Assembly (NCBI GenBank): GCA_013396995.1
Contig: VWZP01010561.1
Location: 94,590 to 158,589, forward strand
Reading direction: 5' to 3'
From: Dicaeum eximium
Taxonomy: Eukaryota > Chordata > Aves > Passeriformes > Dicaeidae
DNA: 64,000 nucleotides
This document shows, piece by piece, positions 1 to 13,037 of this stretch (position 1 is its first letter; each line of letters opens with the position of its first letter). Under the pieces are notes generated by a model. That model was given only the letters and a program-made list of their open reading frames with translations. It made no database searches and was not told where the DNA came from. The position numbers and the translations under genes are program-made.

Positions 1-3000
1 CAACTTCTTGTCTTCCTTGCTGTGTGATGTCTGCTGCAGAGCAGAACATTTGTGGAGGTCTCTTTTTTACTGAATAGGAAAAGGAGAAGTACGGCAGTCT
101 TGCATGTTATTTATGGAACATAGAACCTTGTAAAAGCCTTGTGTATGTATTGTGACTTACATTCACATCAGAATATTGATCTCTTGTGAGAGTCCCTTCT
201 GAGGGGTAAACCAGTTTTATGTACAGCTAGACCTTGAGGAAATTAGAGGGATTGCTGTTTTGAGGACTTCTAAAAAAGGGAAAGAGACAAAATGCTGTTA
301 TTGAAACAGTGATCTCTTGATCTCTCATTGTTTGTTTGTTGCTTTTTAATCTGTTGGAGTTTTATTTCTTTTTTCCTTGGTGTGAAAACTTTCCATCCTG
401 ATTTTGTACTGCTCATTGGAAGGAGACACCTTCAGGTTCATTGGCACTGCAGCTGAGCAGGCACACTTCCCTCCGGGAGGAGCTTTGGCACATTTGTCTG
501 GTGCCTCTGATCCGCAGGACTATGTTCTGCTGCCCTTGAACTGCAGTCTGTAATTCAGGGTGACAGTGTTGGTGTTGGCACCCTTGCTGTCTGACAAGTT
601 CCCTGGTCCCATAGCTGTGGTAAAATGGGGTTTTTTAATGACATTTCTGCCCCAACCCCATGCTCAAACATCAGTCTCTCAGCATATTACAATTTCAGTT
701 TTTCCATTTACAGCTTGCAGAGGGAAGAGGAGGCATTTTAGCTTCTCGTGAAGCTACTTGCATTATTTTCTGGCCTTTCAGATGAACATTGCTTCTCCCC
801 ACAGCACACTGAAAATATGTTTTAACATTTTCCCCTGCCACTCTAAATCAGATGCCTTTTATTTGTTTCTTTCACAGATGGTTTTTCAAGTCTAAAGAAT
901 TTACTCTTTTCTTCGTTCTCGGGATAAGGGCAGTTTGCAAATACCTCCATTTGCCTTATTTGCTCCAAGAATCTGGTTTCATGACTGATTCATATTTGCC
1001 CATCTTATTATCTTCATACTTTTGTTGGTTGTCACTAAAACTTTTCAACTTTTCCAGTTTCAAAGGTGACGCTTTCTTATTTTGAAATTGCTTGTCAAAA
1101 TGAAAGCTGTTTATACAATCCACCAATATTACCTGTCATTGTACAAAACTCTGAAAAAAACAATTACTTAAAAAAGAAGCAACCCTCTTTGTGTTCCTTT
1201 GTGTCTGGTATGTCTGCATATATTGTAATCTTCTGGGCATCCAGTGAATACCCCTGTGGGTTATCACAGACCAGACATGGTCTCTGTCACCAATACCATT
1301 TGACTGAATTTGCAACCAGGTAAATTCAGTGATCTACTTTTATTTTGACAACAAACATATATGTGGCCTTCACATAAAAGCCCTTTCAAGCAAAGAAGCT
1401 TTATCATTGATGTGTTATTTTACTATTTTATCTTTTTTGCAGTAATTCAGATTTTGTCTAGTGTCTCTGTAGTAAGCTTCTTGCATTTGAGGGAAATGTG
1501 TTTGATCCATGAAGTTGTGATGAAGGCCAAGCTTAGGGAAGAAAGTTGCTAGACTCTAATAGCAGCATGTCTGATCAGGCCCTTGGAAGTTTAGGCAGGG
1601 AAATCTGTTTTCTAGACAAGAGTGTAGAGTGAAGTTTAATTAGTGTTTATGCAGTCTCCTTGGTACTTGGTGCATTGCTGCTGTCTTTAGCTTTGGGCTT
1701 TCTGAGGTGAGCCTGGGTTTTTTTTGGCCATTAAGAGCTACAGCTGCAGTGCCCTTCATCTTCGTGACAGGCATTATGCCAGTACATTAATTCTGAAAGC
1801 AAGTAAAAAGAAGAAGAAAGAAGGAGCCCAAACTCTTCCAGTCACATTTAAATCACAGTTTGACTGATTCCTGTTGTTGTGCTTTCTGGGATATGTCAGA
1901 TACATGTTTCCCCTCTCAGGTATGTGCTGCCTGAATGTCCTTCCTTGGCTCTTTGCTTGGCAGGAAGTGAAGCATTATGAGCAGAGTTTTGAACTCATCT
2001 TTATAATTTTGTCACCAGTAGAAAATGCATAAACACATAGTTTAAAACAAAAATCTGCTTTAAAATCTGTTTATGCTGTAAAAATAAGGTCCTGTCCCTC
2101 ATCAAGGCAGTTATGAATATTGCAGTGTAGTGGCTAAATAATACATTCATAGTTTTTCTTCAGTGAGCATAACTGACTTGCTGAGCAGTAGCTTTGATAA
2201 TTCTTGACCATATTTTCACCCAAGTGTGTGGTTAATGAGAGCATTATGTGACCTAATCACGTACCCTTTCACATTAATACAGATCTTATTTAGAATTCTC
2301 TTGATTTTGTTGTTGACCCAGTACTTTGGTTCTGTGTTCAAATTATCTTAATTTTAAATGAAAATATTTCTTGTCTCACAGAACTCTCATTTCTATGCAC
2401 ATTTGTCAGTAGTGAATACTTAGTGGGAGTGATTACTGTCTAACTGCTCATGCCAGTATACCTCTGGGAGGTTAATCAATCTTGTGCTTTTTAATTGACA
2501 TCAATAATGTGTTTACATTTATCAATATTTCTTAATTGTCAAGCTATAACTGTGGAACTTCAATAATAAATCATAGCAATGGTTAACTTCATACATTAGA
2601 TTTTTAAGAGTCTCCTTAAGCACTTTGACATGTTGTAAATTGCTTTTAAAATGATGTATGTATACTCATGGGTGAAGAGCAGAAAAAAATTGGTATGCAA
2701 AGTCATGCTGTCAAATAATACTGCAGAACTGGCCCATTGACAGTAACATACCTTTACCACATGTAGAATATGCTTTATGGGAAAAAAAGGGGAGTAAGTC
2801 TTTTCAAACTGCTTGTTTTATTACTAATAATTTTGTGACTGTGACAGTGCTCATATATTTGTTGTGTCATCTCCAGGGAATTGTCAGGGCTGGGACTTTT
2901 TCCATTCTCTCAGTTATAGAGGCAATACAGAGGACAGAAAGAATTACCAGTTCTACTGCTCCTCTGCAGAAGTAGCAGCAAGCTGTGGGAGATAAAGGCA

Positions 3001-4010
3001 TCCTGATTTTGGTGGTGCATTTCACCAATGTCCTTAAGATACTGAGGTGGAAATTAAGGAGGTGAGGAGGCTCTGTTTAAATATAAGCATATATTTAAAG
3101 ACTTGGGTGCGCAGGGAAAAAGATGATTTGCCCAAGTTCACAAAATATGCTTACAGGAGGAATTAAGGCATGATAGTCCAAGACTTGCAACATATACCTT
3201 CATTATCTGCCTTGCTCTCTTCCCTGTCTCCTTTAAACCCAAGGAGCAGTATTCTGAAGAAGGAAATCTGCACAGACAGAAAGCTGGCATGATGCTGACC
3301 ACATTGTGTCAGTCTTACCGTGTTTTATGGGCTACATCCAAGACAATATAAGAACTAAAAACCTCGCTTAATGAGCAGTGAGGAAAGAGGATGCTGTTTT
3401 CTAGGTAAGTGAAAACCAGTGTGAACACCAGGTACATCAAGGCTGGTTGTTATTTGAAAAGACTAGTCTAGCAGCCATTTTGTTGACTTCTTGGAAATGT
3501 CATAAGTCATAAATTTAACCTCTCCCTCCTTTTTTGAATGAGACAAGACTGATAAGAAGCAGCTATTAAACAAAATTACAGTAGTTACCAAATCAAATTG
3601 CTTTTAAAGCAAGTGTATGTAATCAATCTCTTTTGAAGGGTAAAGCAGTTCACGAGAGAAATCCATTGTCACTTTCTTTAGCGTGGCAGATTAGGTACCT
3701 CCATGTGCATGTAGAGAGCTTTGCAGTAGGCTGATTGTGTCAGTAAGTGATATTTAGGTTCAAAAGCAGACACTCTGGAGTGCAGCTGGTCTGCCACATC
3801 AGCCCAGACACTGCTGCACTAGTTCTGAGCTGGAGGTCATTCTCATCCATGTCTAGAAAGGTAAACTTGGGTTGGTGTATGAATGTGTGAATGAACACGA
3901 GTCTTTGAGAAATGGTGACCTTTCAGCAGCATTCAAATTTTATTTGGGCTTTTGGTTTCAAACCAACTAAGGTACTTGAGATGTGTATGAAACTAAATTT
4001 AGTGTGGCTG
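1..4010. other. AT-rich noncoding DNA, no gene recognised
   Basis: No recognisable exon, RNA gene or repeat family was seen. Open frames are short, hydrophobic and low in complexity. A donor-like CAG|GTAAAT at about 1320 follows an open stretch from about 1245, and another donor-like site sits at about 3403, but neither has a strong acceptor. The stretch is CpG-poor and reads as intron or intergenic DNA. Confidence 0.6.
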
Positions 4011-5056
4011 TGTGGTTGGCTGACCCTAAATGGACACCAGGTGCCCACCAAAGCTCTTCTATCTCCTCAGCTAGACGGGGGAGAGAAAATACAATGAAAG
4101 GTTCATGGGTTAAGGTAAGTCAGGAAGAGATCACTCATCAATTACTCTCATGGGCAAACCAGATTCATATTGGAGAAATTAGTATAATTTATTACCAATC
4201 AAATCAGAGAAGGGTAATGAAAAATAAAATTAAATCTCTAAAATGGCTTACTTCCACTCCTCCCTTCTTCTCAGGCTTAAAATCACTCCCGATTTTCTCT
4301 ACGTCCTCTGTGCAGAGGCTGGGAAATGCAGGCTGCAGTCAGTTCATCATACATCATCTCTGCTGCTCCGTTCTCCTCAAAGGGGACTCCTCACACTCTT
4401 CCCCTGCTTCACCAGGAGGTCCCTCCTGCAGGAGACGTTTTTTTATAAACTTCTCCAGTGTGAGTCATAACCGTGGGGCGCAGTCCGTCAGGAACAGATT
4501 GCTCCAGCTTGTGTTCCTCACAAGGTCACAAATCCTACCAGCAAACCTGCTCCTCTCCACCAGTCCAGAGGTCCTGACAGGAGCCTGCTTCCCATGGGGT
4601 CCCAGCCTCCTTCAGGCATCCACTTGCTCCCATGTGGGGTTCTCCACAGGCTGCAGGAGGATCTCTGTTCCACCATGGAGCTCCCTGGGCTGCAGGGGCA
4701 CAGCTGCACCACCATGGTCTGCACCCTGGGCTGCAAGGGAGTCTCAGCTCCGGCACCTGTAGCAGCTCCTGTCCCTCCTTCTACACTGACCTGGGTTTCT
4801 GCAGAGCTGTTCATCTCACATACTCTCATTCCTCTCTTCTGGATGCAATTGTGAAGGTTTACTTTTTTTTCTCCTCCTGCTGAAATATCCCAGAGGCACT
4901 ACCACTGCTGCTGTCCTTGACCAGTGGCAGATCCTTGGAGCCAGCTGGCACTGGCCCACTCAGACACTGTGGGAAGCTTCTGGCACCTTCTTAAAGAAGC
5001 TACTCCTGTAGTCTCCTCTACCAAAACCTTGCCACAGGCTGTTAGCAGTAAAAACA
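4011..5056 (-). mobile_element. Solo LTR of an avian endogenous retrovirus, antisense
   Basis: I recognise this block as a long terminal repeat common in bird genomes, lying with its sense strand on the minus strand. It has TG...CA ends in that orientation. It carries a minus-strand AATAAA at 4188-4193, as expected for the LTR polyadenylation signal. Between about 4380 and 4740 there is a GC-rich interior of degenerate repeated modules (ctgcagg, gctccac and ccatggg variants). No gag, pol or env-like coding sequence and no second LTR copy flank it, so it is a solo LTR left by recombination between two LTRs. I see no clear target-site duplication, and the sequence has many CpG-to-TpG/CpA-type changes, so the insertion is old. 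I cannot name the retroviral class. The long open frames here, such as the plus-strand one at 3983-4762, are products of LTR composition and not host genes. The 5' boundary near 5040-5056 is uncertain by about 15 bases. Confidence 0.75.
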
Positions 5057-5887
5057 TAAAATCTTGTATGAATTGAGTTCAGAAAAAAATATTTTTATTC
5101 ACTGTCCTCCACAAATATATTTAATGCCATCATAGCCTGAAGTGTAAGTAAAACTAGTTCAGTTGTCAGGTTTTCTGGTACTTTGGATAAGACTGAAATA
5201 GCTGCTACCAGGTCATCAGGTAGGATGTGTTTTCAAATATAAGTGGGCCTGGTACAGGAAACTTGTGTTTCAACCTTCTTCCATTTCTCAAACATCCTAC
5301 ATTAAGTGCATACTGGGGCTACTGAGAAAGTAAGGAGTGTAATCAATATCCATAATATATATTCTCATAGGCTGAAAAGAGAGGATGACTCTTTTGTTCA
5401 GAGGGTAACTGAGCAGATTGAAAGTAAGTATCTGGACTTGTGTTCATACATTTATGCTGACTAATATTGGTGCTTGAGAGCTGAAGGTACTCTGGAAGTC
5501 ACAAGAATGTAAGCTACAAAATTATTTAAGGATGCAAGAACATGAGCTTTTTCCCTCTATTACAGTTTCATATTTGAATAAGATCAATACAGTGTAAAAG
5601 TAGAACTTGCGGTCTTTTTCATCTTTGGTAAAATACAGGCCATCTGTGATTCTGTTTTTTCCTATATCTTCAACTAAAAGGAGAGTAACCATGCTGCAAA
5701 TCTTCCTTCAGGGAAAAGTTCCTTCAGGGAAGCTGAAGAGCACTGTGGAGCTTCACAATGCACTTCATATTTTTCACAGATGCTTAGCATATGCATCTCC
5801 TGTTGTAAAGCTGAAAACTTTGGGTAGAGTAGTGATGGGGCTTAAGAAGTACCCAGTAACCATCACCACAGATATACAAGGAGTCTT
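5057..5887. other. Unannotated DNA between LTR and CR1
   Basis: Ordinary AT-rich sequence. A 103-codon open frame at 5607-5918 runs into the CR1 fragment and has no family signature or good splice sites, so it is not called. Confidence 0.55.
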
Positions 5888-5993
5888 TCACAGAATAACA
5901 GAATGGTTTGTGTTTTAAGGGACCTTAAAGACCATCTAGTTCCAATCCAAGCCCCCTGCCATGGTCAGGGACACCTTTCACTAGAGCAGTGAA
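5888..5993 (-). mobile_element. CR1 LINE, truncated 3' end, antisense
   Basis: Reading the plus strand, the piece opens with two copies of the CR1 terminal microsatellite unit (cacagaat type). The conserved CR1 tail follows: agggaccttaaagaccatct, then ccccctgccatggtcaggg and ctagagcag. This is the reverse complement of the avian CR1 3' untranslated tail, so the element lies on the minus strand. Only about 100 bases remain, and the 5' truncation is typical of CR1 insertions made by target-primed reverse transcription. Substitutions within the motifs indicate an old copy. Confidence 0.75.
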
Positions 5994-7109
5994 GCTCAGC
6001 TGATCTGAATTCAGTGATGGTTCTTCTAATTTCAAATGTTTGTAACAGTCTACAGTTAAGAACTTCTACTACTTATGCTATTGTGTGCAAGTCAGTAGTC
6101 TGTTCATACCTGGCCCCTGATAAGAGGACAGTTGATCTGGAAGTAGTGACAGATAATTCGGTCTAGATCAGGTCACATATTTTTTATATCCATGTAAGGC
6201 AGTTAAATCCAGCTGCATAGCTTACTAGTTTCATCAGTGCTGCTTGATTTTGGTTTTTTTATTTTTCACCTTTTTTTAAAAAAAGTTCTTTATTTCACTT
6301 GCTAGCTAAGGCTTTTTAAAATGTAAATAGCAGTCGTGTACCTCTAATACAGAGTGCTGCGAAGCTGAGAGGAGAGCCTGCCCTACTCTTAGGAAAGAAA
6401 ACAAAATTGCAAAGGGTGGAACATAGGAACAGAGATATCCAAGGTTTCCTACAGTATAGTAATGGATATGACCTTTAATATTGAGGCCTTTGGATCAAAT
6501 TTAAGTTGGCATTAAAATTTTTTAATAAATTCCCTGCTGAATCTCAGAGTTTTTTTCCTCAGATTTAATTCAGTAAGGTCACAATAAAGCAAGTGCTGTC
6601 TGTGCTATTGTAATTGCTCTCAGCAGGCTGATGTTATAGCAGAGAAGTACCAGCTACTGTGCTTTTATTCTTTTCTTCAAGCACTCTCCTTCCTCCATGC
6701 TTGCTCCTCCTGCTCTCAGGTCTGCCCTAAGTAGGAAGTGAAACTGTTTTAAATGCCATTTCCTTCCCATTGTAACACATTTTTATAGTGATACTTTCCT
6801 GAGTCTCTTCAACAGAGGGAATAAAATTATAGCGTGTCTTACTGCAGAATAGTTGGAGACTTGTATTTCCTTTCTTTAATTTTTATCCAAACATACTTTA
6901 GATTCAGCCTGTTCAGTTCTTAAAAACTGGTAGTTCTAAACATGCAATTCTTAGTTCATTTTAGTGTAGTGGTTTTAGGGTTGTGGAATAGATGTACAGC
7001 TAAATGAGCTTCTCTTAGACATATAGGGAGAAACACTGAACACCCACAGAACTGTGTTTTATTTAAAAAAAATAATAAATCACAGCTCACCACAGTGAGA
7101 CAGTTGTAG

Positions 7110-7144
7110 TTTGGGTCCTACACGACATTTTTTGGGTCCTACAC
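7110..7144. repeat. Short direct repeat, 14-bp unit, 21-bp period
   Basis: The sequence tttgggtcctacac occurs exactly twice, separated by seven bases. It is probably a local slippage duplication. Confidence 0.9.
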
Positions 7145-9690
7145 TGCAGCTTTCAGAAGAGTGTTGTTTGTTTCTTGTATGAGTGCAAATTTATGCTTAG
7201 CGTGCTATTGGTAGATCTGTTACTGCTATATTGGAGGTAGATAATGCCCAGCAAAGTGCTGTGATCATGGTTCTCCCTGAATTGTGACTGTGAGAGACTC
7301 AGGACAATTCTGCATGAGTGTCCAGATGCAACATCTTCCTTTTCAAAATCAGACAGTCCGTCTAAAATGTCAGCTTTCTGTCTCTAGTGGTGCAGCTGTG
7401 TGTGTCATAGCTACTCCTTTTTTAACAAATTAAGAGGTATTTTAGGGCTATGTAGCTAGATCACATGATGAGGCCATGATGGGCCAGTCTTTTAGGTGTG
7501 GGGATAGATACACATGTCTTGACTGTGGGCACAAAGTAATAGTTAATGTTCCTCAGCACAACTGGTAGCTCAGGCCTTTGCTGTTTCAAAGGTCCAACCT
7601 GGACCAACCATTCTTATTTGGTTTCCAACACCTTAGCTGGCTTCAGATTTTCTCATCTCTACCCTCCTGGTCCATCATCATCTTGCACTGTCTTTCCCTG
7701 AGGCCCAGAATTTCTTACCTGAAGTGTCATGCACAGACACGTGGCTGCGTGTCTCCAGCTACATGCAGGCATTTACTGCTCAGTGCCTGTGGCATTCATT
7801 GCTGCTAAAGAAACCAGTCTCAGTAGAGAAGAAGATGACTGGCATGGATATTCTGCTGCTTATGAGCGTAGCCAGCTAACATATGTTCAGTGGGATATGT
7901 CCCCTTGCCCACATGCCATTGATTGGAAATTAGGAGCAACAAAAGATGTTTTACAAAGGTAGTTCCAGCTCTGAAATGCATGCAGCTGCATTCTGCCAAC
8001 CTTCAAGCTCCATGGCAAGCAGAATTGATCAGGGCATGTGGATGGTTTTGATGTTACCTAGTGCTGCATACCTTTGCTAGCCTGCTTCAGTAATTAAAAA
8101 CAACAGATGATGATCTTCAGCCATAACATTTCACCTGCTTGCTTATTGCTTGTTGTTTCTTCTTTTTTTTTACCTGCTCTTGATGTCTACTCTCAGCCAT
8201 GGATCTTATGGTGCTGGTAGGATGTATACCACATCCAGCGCGTTTGATGAACCTAAGTGAGAAAAGCCATCACTTCTGCAGTGTGTGGAGTTTCTCCAGC
8301 CACCATGCAGGCATGTGACCGGAGATCATTCCTGATCAATAACTGTCCACTGCTTTTTACTTAGGACATACACATTTTAATTTATATATCCTGCTGCTGC
8401 CAGAGTAAACTAATTACCAGCACCAGAGATGCAACACAGCTACTTTAAAGCAGAATGGTCCTGAGGTGGAATGATATTACTGACCTGAAAAACTTCAAAA
8501 AGCTTGATTCTGAAGCCTGCTGTGGTTTGAGCTTGCAGTTTCTGAGATAGGTTAACACTGCTGTGAATCATTGTGAGACATGATCAGACTGTTGCTTTGT
8601 AAATTAAATAATGAAGCATTTATGTGTGAGAGTTTCTGCTGTAATTGGTAGTTAGACTGTGCTTTCAAAAGATCAGAGTCTACATCACATGATGGTAGGA
8701 TCTGGAATTTGTTTTGCAAACCTGACTTTTAGTCAGAGAGACATGAAGTCTTCCAAAGTCCAGGTTTGATTTATAATACTTCATGTATTAACCGTAGCAA
8801 CAGGAGTAAATAGTCAAATAGCCCTTTGGGTAGCATGATTTTTTTTCAACTAAATTAATAATTGGGCTTGAGTTATTTAGATAAAAGCTCCTGTGGTTAA
8901 GAGAGGCTTTCCCTTAGTTTTCCCATAGATCTCAACTGTGAAGAAGTGGTAAGTTACTTTGAAGGATCTTGATAAAGCAGCAAAAGTAAAACCTATCATC
9001 CTTGCCAGTTCTTGGCAATTTACTTGTATGAGTTGCCATTACCCTGGGACTTCTGAAGTGCTGTATGAATTGTAATAGTATTTGTGAATCAGTCCACTTT
9101 CAGATGCCAAATGGCATGTATTTAACACTTATTAGCCTAGATATAACATTTTTAAATCCTGCCACTCTTACAAAAATTCCCATTCCATATACCAGTTTTG
9201 CCCTGGCTATTACAATCATACCTCAAAATGTGCAATGTGGGATATGGGATATCCCAGGATGGGATATGAATTCAGTGGCAAAAAACACTCACTGCAGCAA
9301 CATCTGGGATTTTTTAAAATCAGTGTTTCTTAAAATTTCTAGGCAGAATGTCCCTTATTGTGGTAAATAATAGAAAGTTTTATCTCTCTTGCACAGAAAG
9401 TAAGACTTGAGTAGATTTGACTGTGATATTTAGTCCTGAATTTTAACCTATGATATTATTATATTATTTATAAATGTTCCTTTCTTTACTACTCTCAGTC
9501 TCTAAAAACCAGTATTCACAGCTGTCAGAACACTTTTGTAGTAAAAACCATAAATACTTCCCAGTCCCATCTAAAATTTTTCAAAGAACTCACAACTTCG
9601 TATCATGGTTCAACACAAGTCTTTCAGTGCCATTTGACTGGAGTGAAAATAGGGGCATTTCAGATTTCTATTTCTTTTCTTTTTTTATAG

Positions 9691-9851
9691 TGTTGGATAA
9701 GCAGGGCGGTTGGTAGAAATCACATTGAGGGGGGAAATGGAAATTCTGTGTTACTGAGGTCTATTTAAGCAGTATATGTTCTGGAAATACTTCTATATTA
9801 AAAGAATCAATTGCATGTATTTCTGATTTGGAGATGCTAGGGATTTGAACA
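9691..9851 (+). other. Candidate noncoding internal exon
   Basis: The interval is bounded by a very strong acceptor (ttctttttttatag, a long pyrimidine tract) and a strong donor (AACAG|GTAAGG). All three forward frames contain stop codons, so if it is spliced it belongs to a noncoding transcript or a UTR. This is signal-based only; cryptic site pairs of this quality do occur by chance in DNA of this length. Confidence 0.15.
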
Positions 9852-10200
9852 GGTAAGGCCATCTATCACATCCTGCATCATATGGTCCACGGACTTTTAA
9901 GTTTAGTTTCGTGGCATGACTGTTAATCCTGGGATCAATGGCAGGTGAAAAGCAAATAAAGCTTTTTGTGTACTCAGTCATCATAATGAAGAAGACTGCA
10001 TACAGAGATTTTATTTCCACTGGAGTTGCTCTTGAAATTCTTATGTCTTTAATGGCTGTGAGTAGTCTGTCCTTATTTGGCTGCTGTGCTCTCCTTTCTT
10101 TCAGGTGCTCTATGTATGTGCTTATCCACGTCCAGATGATTTTAAACCTTAATCTTGAACCTTATTTTTCTTCAATCCATGTTTTAAAAGAAGAGGTATT

Positions 10201-10219
10201 AAAAAAAAAAANAAAAAAA
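10201..10219 (+). repeat. A-tract containing the window's only N
   Basis: A run of A is interrupted by a single ambiguous base at 10212. It is most simply a homopolymer consensus ambiguity in the assembly. No transposon body is recognisable upstream. Confidence 0.9.
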
Positions 10220-12858
10220 GCCGGAAGAGCAACTTAGGGTCAAAATGAGATTTCTTTAAGAGGCGGGACAGTAAGTCCTGAAATAGGAAACCATGTCTGC
10301 GCTGATCCAAGTGGCTGTTCTGCCAGTCTGTGTCTCTGGGTTACATTTGTATTGGTTTTGGATCAAGTAACATAACAAGTGCCAAAAAACCCAAGAAGAG
10401 GAGAAGGAGCTGATGAGATTTCTTGCATTATTTTCCTGCTCTCTATCATCACATTCAGGAGACTGTGACTCAAACGATGCTGAAATGCTGTTTCCAATAT
10501 CCCATTGAGATAAAAATCACATCCTTAATAACAATCTGTGCTGTACTGTGTGGATATACTGGGCCACTTTTAGAAAAATGGGTTTTTTTCATTTTAGATG
10601 AGTTTTAGATGTGATTCAGACTTCGGAGGTATTAGCCTGTTTTAAAAGCCATTATTGTTGTTCATCTGATTGTGAAAGCAATAGGAAATTTTGGGAGGCA
10701 GGAATGAAAATACCACTTTTTAAAGATTTGTTTGGATTTTGATGCTATATATTTAGAGTTAAGCATTTCCTTGTTATCGTAGTAAGTACAAAAATGCACT
10801 AAACTTGTGGTTTCTAGGAATATTTAGTCTGTTCTTGTTAGCAGACTGTCCTCTTGTGCTGTAGATATCAACACATGTATTTTGCCTTGTTTCTACCATT
10901 TGTTACTAACTGAAATAAAATGCTAGAAGCTTCCAGTTACGTATCAGGAGGTACAAGGCAGGCAGCAAAGCAATTCCAACTGCATGTGACAGTGAATGAT
11001 ACCAAAAGTACAAAGCAGTGACTAAGTGATTCAGGGGGCTGCTCCCCCCACCTTGAAAGTTTTCCTGCTTCCCTGCCCTGCAGAAGGCTGCACTCCTCAC
11101 ATGGTCCCACACCTGCTCTCTCCAGCACTTCCCTGGAGGGAATAGAGTGCAAGTTGTTACTCCACAGTTAGAGCCACTGAGTATCTCTGTATCCCAGGGC
11201 TCAGGCATGAGATGCTGAGAGCCTGTACCCTGCACAGGTGGGAAGGATGAAGAGGATGTCAGTACCACACTGTATTTTGCACGTAAGTGCCCTTTCTTGA
11301 CTCCCTGTGTGATGAACTTCTTGTTCCCATAGGGACCACACCAGAGGAATGAAGGAAATTCCCCCTCATGACAGTTCTACCTTGCAGCCTCCTTGAGATC
11401 TAGAACCATAAGTCCAAACTATGTCATAGTCCTACTGTGTTTAATAATTTTTTTTTTAGTAGGGATATTCAGATGTTTTTTCTATCTAAAACATTTATTT
11501 GAGGGTTTTGATTGTTTTCATCAGAACTCTTTTAGAAAACAAACGCTAAAACATGTCATGCATTCTTCTCCCCAAAATTTTCAAAAGCATTGTAAGAGAG
11601 AGAGCCATGTGTTTCCTGTGTAGCCCTTTCTCATGGGAACACATTTCTTTCAAAGCTGTCTTTGAGCGCTTAACTAGAAGGCAGAAAGAGATGTTGCTGT
11701 AACATTCTTCTTAATAAACGGTTTGAGGTTTTTTTTACTCATGGTACAAATACTTACTGGCAGTCTTTTCATTTGGAAGATTGAAACACACATGTAAGGA
11801 CAGTGCTTCTGTGATGCAACTTCAAATCAACTATAGATATTTTTGCAGTAACTTATACTAAATGGTAGTCACCATTTAGTGAAAGAAAAGGATGTATGGA
11901 GAGCAACGTCATGGCTAGAAGAACATGACACTGGAAAAAAGGTCTGTCCTGAGATTAAACAAACCATTTAAGTAGCATTAATGAAATTTAGCAAGGGTAA
12001 AATAGTGTAGTCCCTTTGCCTGAGTGAGAAAGCAGTGTGTGTTTATGCTTATTCTTTTTCGGATATCCAAGAAACTTGCAAAGGTTATGAGATAGTCAAG
12101 ACAAGAATTTTTGAAAAATTACCTCTTAATTCTCATCGTGCCACTTACTTCAGTCATGTACATTTTTTTTTATTTTTATCTTTACCTATTGTCTTGGGTT
12201 CCCCCTTTTTAAAATAGGTAATTCTTCAGTTATACAGATAACAAAGTTGGTTTTCTGCTCATTTAATATGAAAATGCTTTTTGGTGTGGGGTGCCGTGAA
12301 TATATATTTCTGTTAGGAAATGCCTTTTAGATTTTCAGCTTTGCTTTAGAGAGTTTACAGTCATTTGGACTCAAAGTTCATTTGAGATACTGTAAATAAG
12401 GAAATTAAAGCATTATAAACCATGCTGAAGAATGAACAGTATCTTACAATTACCACTGCACACACAGTGTCAGGCTGGATATGTTATTAATTCTCAGTTG
12501 ATCTCACATGTAAAGATGGTTTTCAGTTGACCTCAGTCAGAAGGGGCCTGAATTTTGCTTCCATACAATATTCTCTCCCTGAGGTTTCTGTACTCCTTAT
12601 CAAAGGATGTACAATTGGGCATTAGGTATCTCCCTAGCCTGATTATTGAGTACAAGTAAAGTATTATGCAGCTGCAGAAAATTTAACATACATTTTTTCC
12701 CACCAATTTAGCTTTCATTGCACTAAGGATTTTAAAGTGTTTGCTGTTATTTTATATATCAGTTTGTCAGTATATCTCTTTGTTCTGTGTGTACGCAAGG
12801 GGCAAGTGATATTTTGTAAACAAAATTTGATGTTTAAATTTTATTGATGGCACATAGC

Positions 12859-12990
12859 GATGGAATTTGATAGAGTTTTTCTGGTTTTGCTATAGATGGA
12901 ATTTGATCGTTTTTCTGGTTTTGCTATAGATTTGCTATAGATGTTTTTGCTATTGATAGAGTTTTTCTGTTGCTTTTGCTATAGATGGGT
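12859..12990 (+). repeat. Degenerate tandem repeat, about 34-44 bp units
   Basis: Unit 1 (12859-12894) and unit 2 (12895-12928) share gatggaatttgat, then gtttttctggttttgctata. A partial unit (gatttgctata) and a third, diverged copy (12940-12983) follow. Unit lengths differ by small indels, which suggests an old minisatellite formed by local duplication. Confidence 0.85.
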
Positions 12991-13037
12991 TGTTTGTGGG
13001 GTTTGGGTGGGTTTTGTTTAGTTTCGGTTTTTGGGGG
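12987..13037 (+). other. G-run cluster with possible quadruplex potential
   Basis: Directly after the tandem array, four G-runs of 3, 4, 3 and 3 lie within 25 bases, with loops of 8, 3 and 1. A run of five G follows at 13033-13037. The first loop is slightly longer than the usual seven-base limit, so folding potential is moderate. No function is implied by the sequence alone. Confidence 0.35.

Larger units (their letters stand above)
5994..12858. other. AT-rich noncoding DNA
   Basis: Apart from the entries below, I see no genes or recognisable transposons. Open frames at 7729-7962, 9065-9370 and 10906-11268 (minus) have no recognisable domains and no convincing pair of splice sites. Confidence 0.55.

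Noticed and set aside
3216..3404. Interval ending at a CTAG|GTAAGT donor considered as an exon
   Set aside because: Its only long frame stops well before the donor and the acceptor side is poor.
3983..4762. 259-codon plus-strand open frame
   Set aside because: It lies almost entirely in the antisense LTR and reflects the composition of its GC-rich modules. There is no host protein signature.
4518..4829. 103-codon minus-strand open frame in the LTR
   Set aside because: It is in the GC-rich LTR interior where several frames are open at once, and no retroviral gene is expected inside an LTR of this type.
5607..5918. 103-codon plus-strand open frame
   Set aside because: It runs into the CR1 tail and has no splice support or domain.
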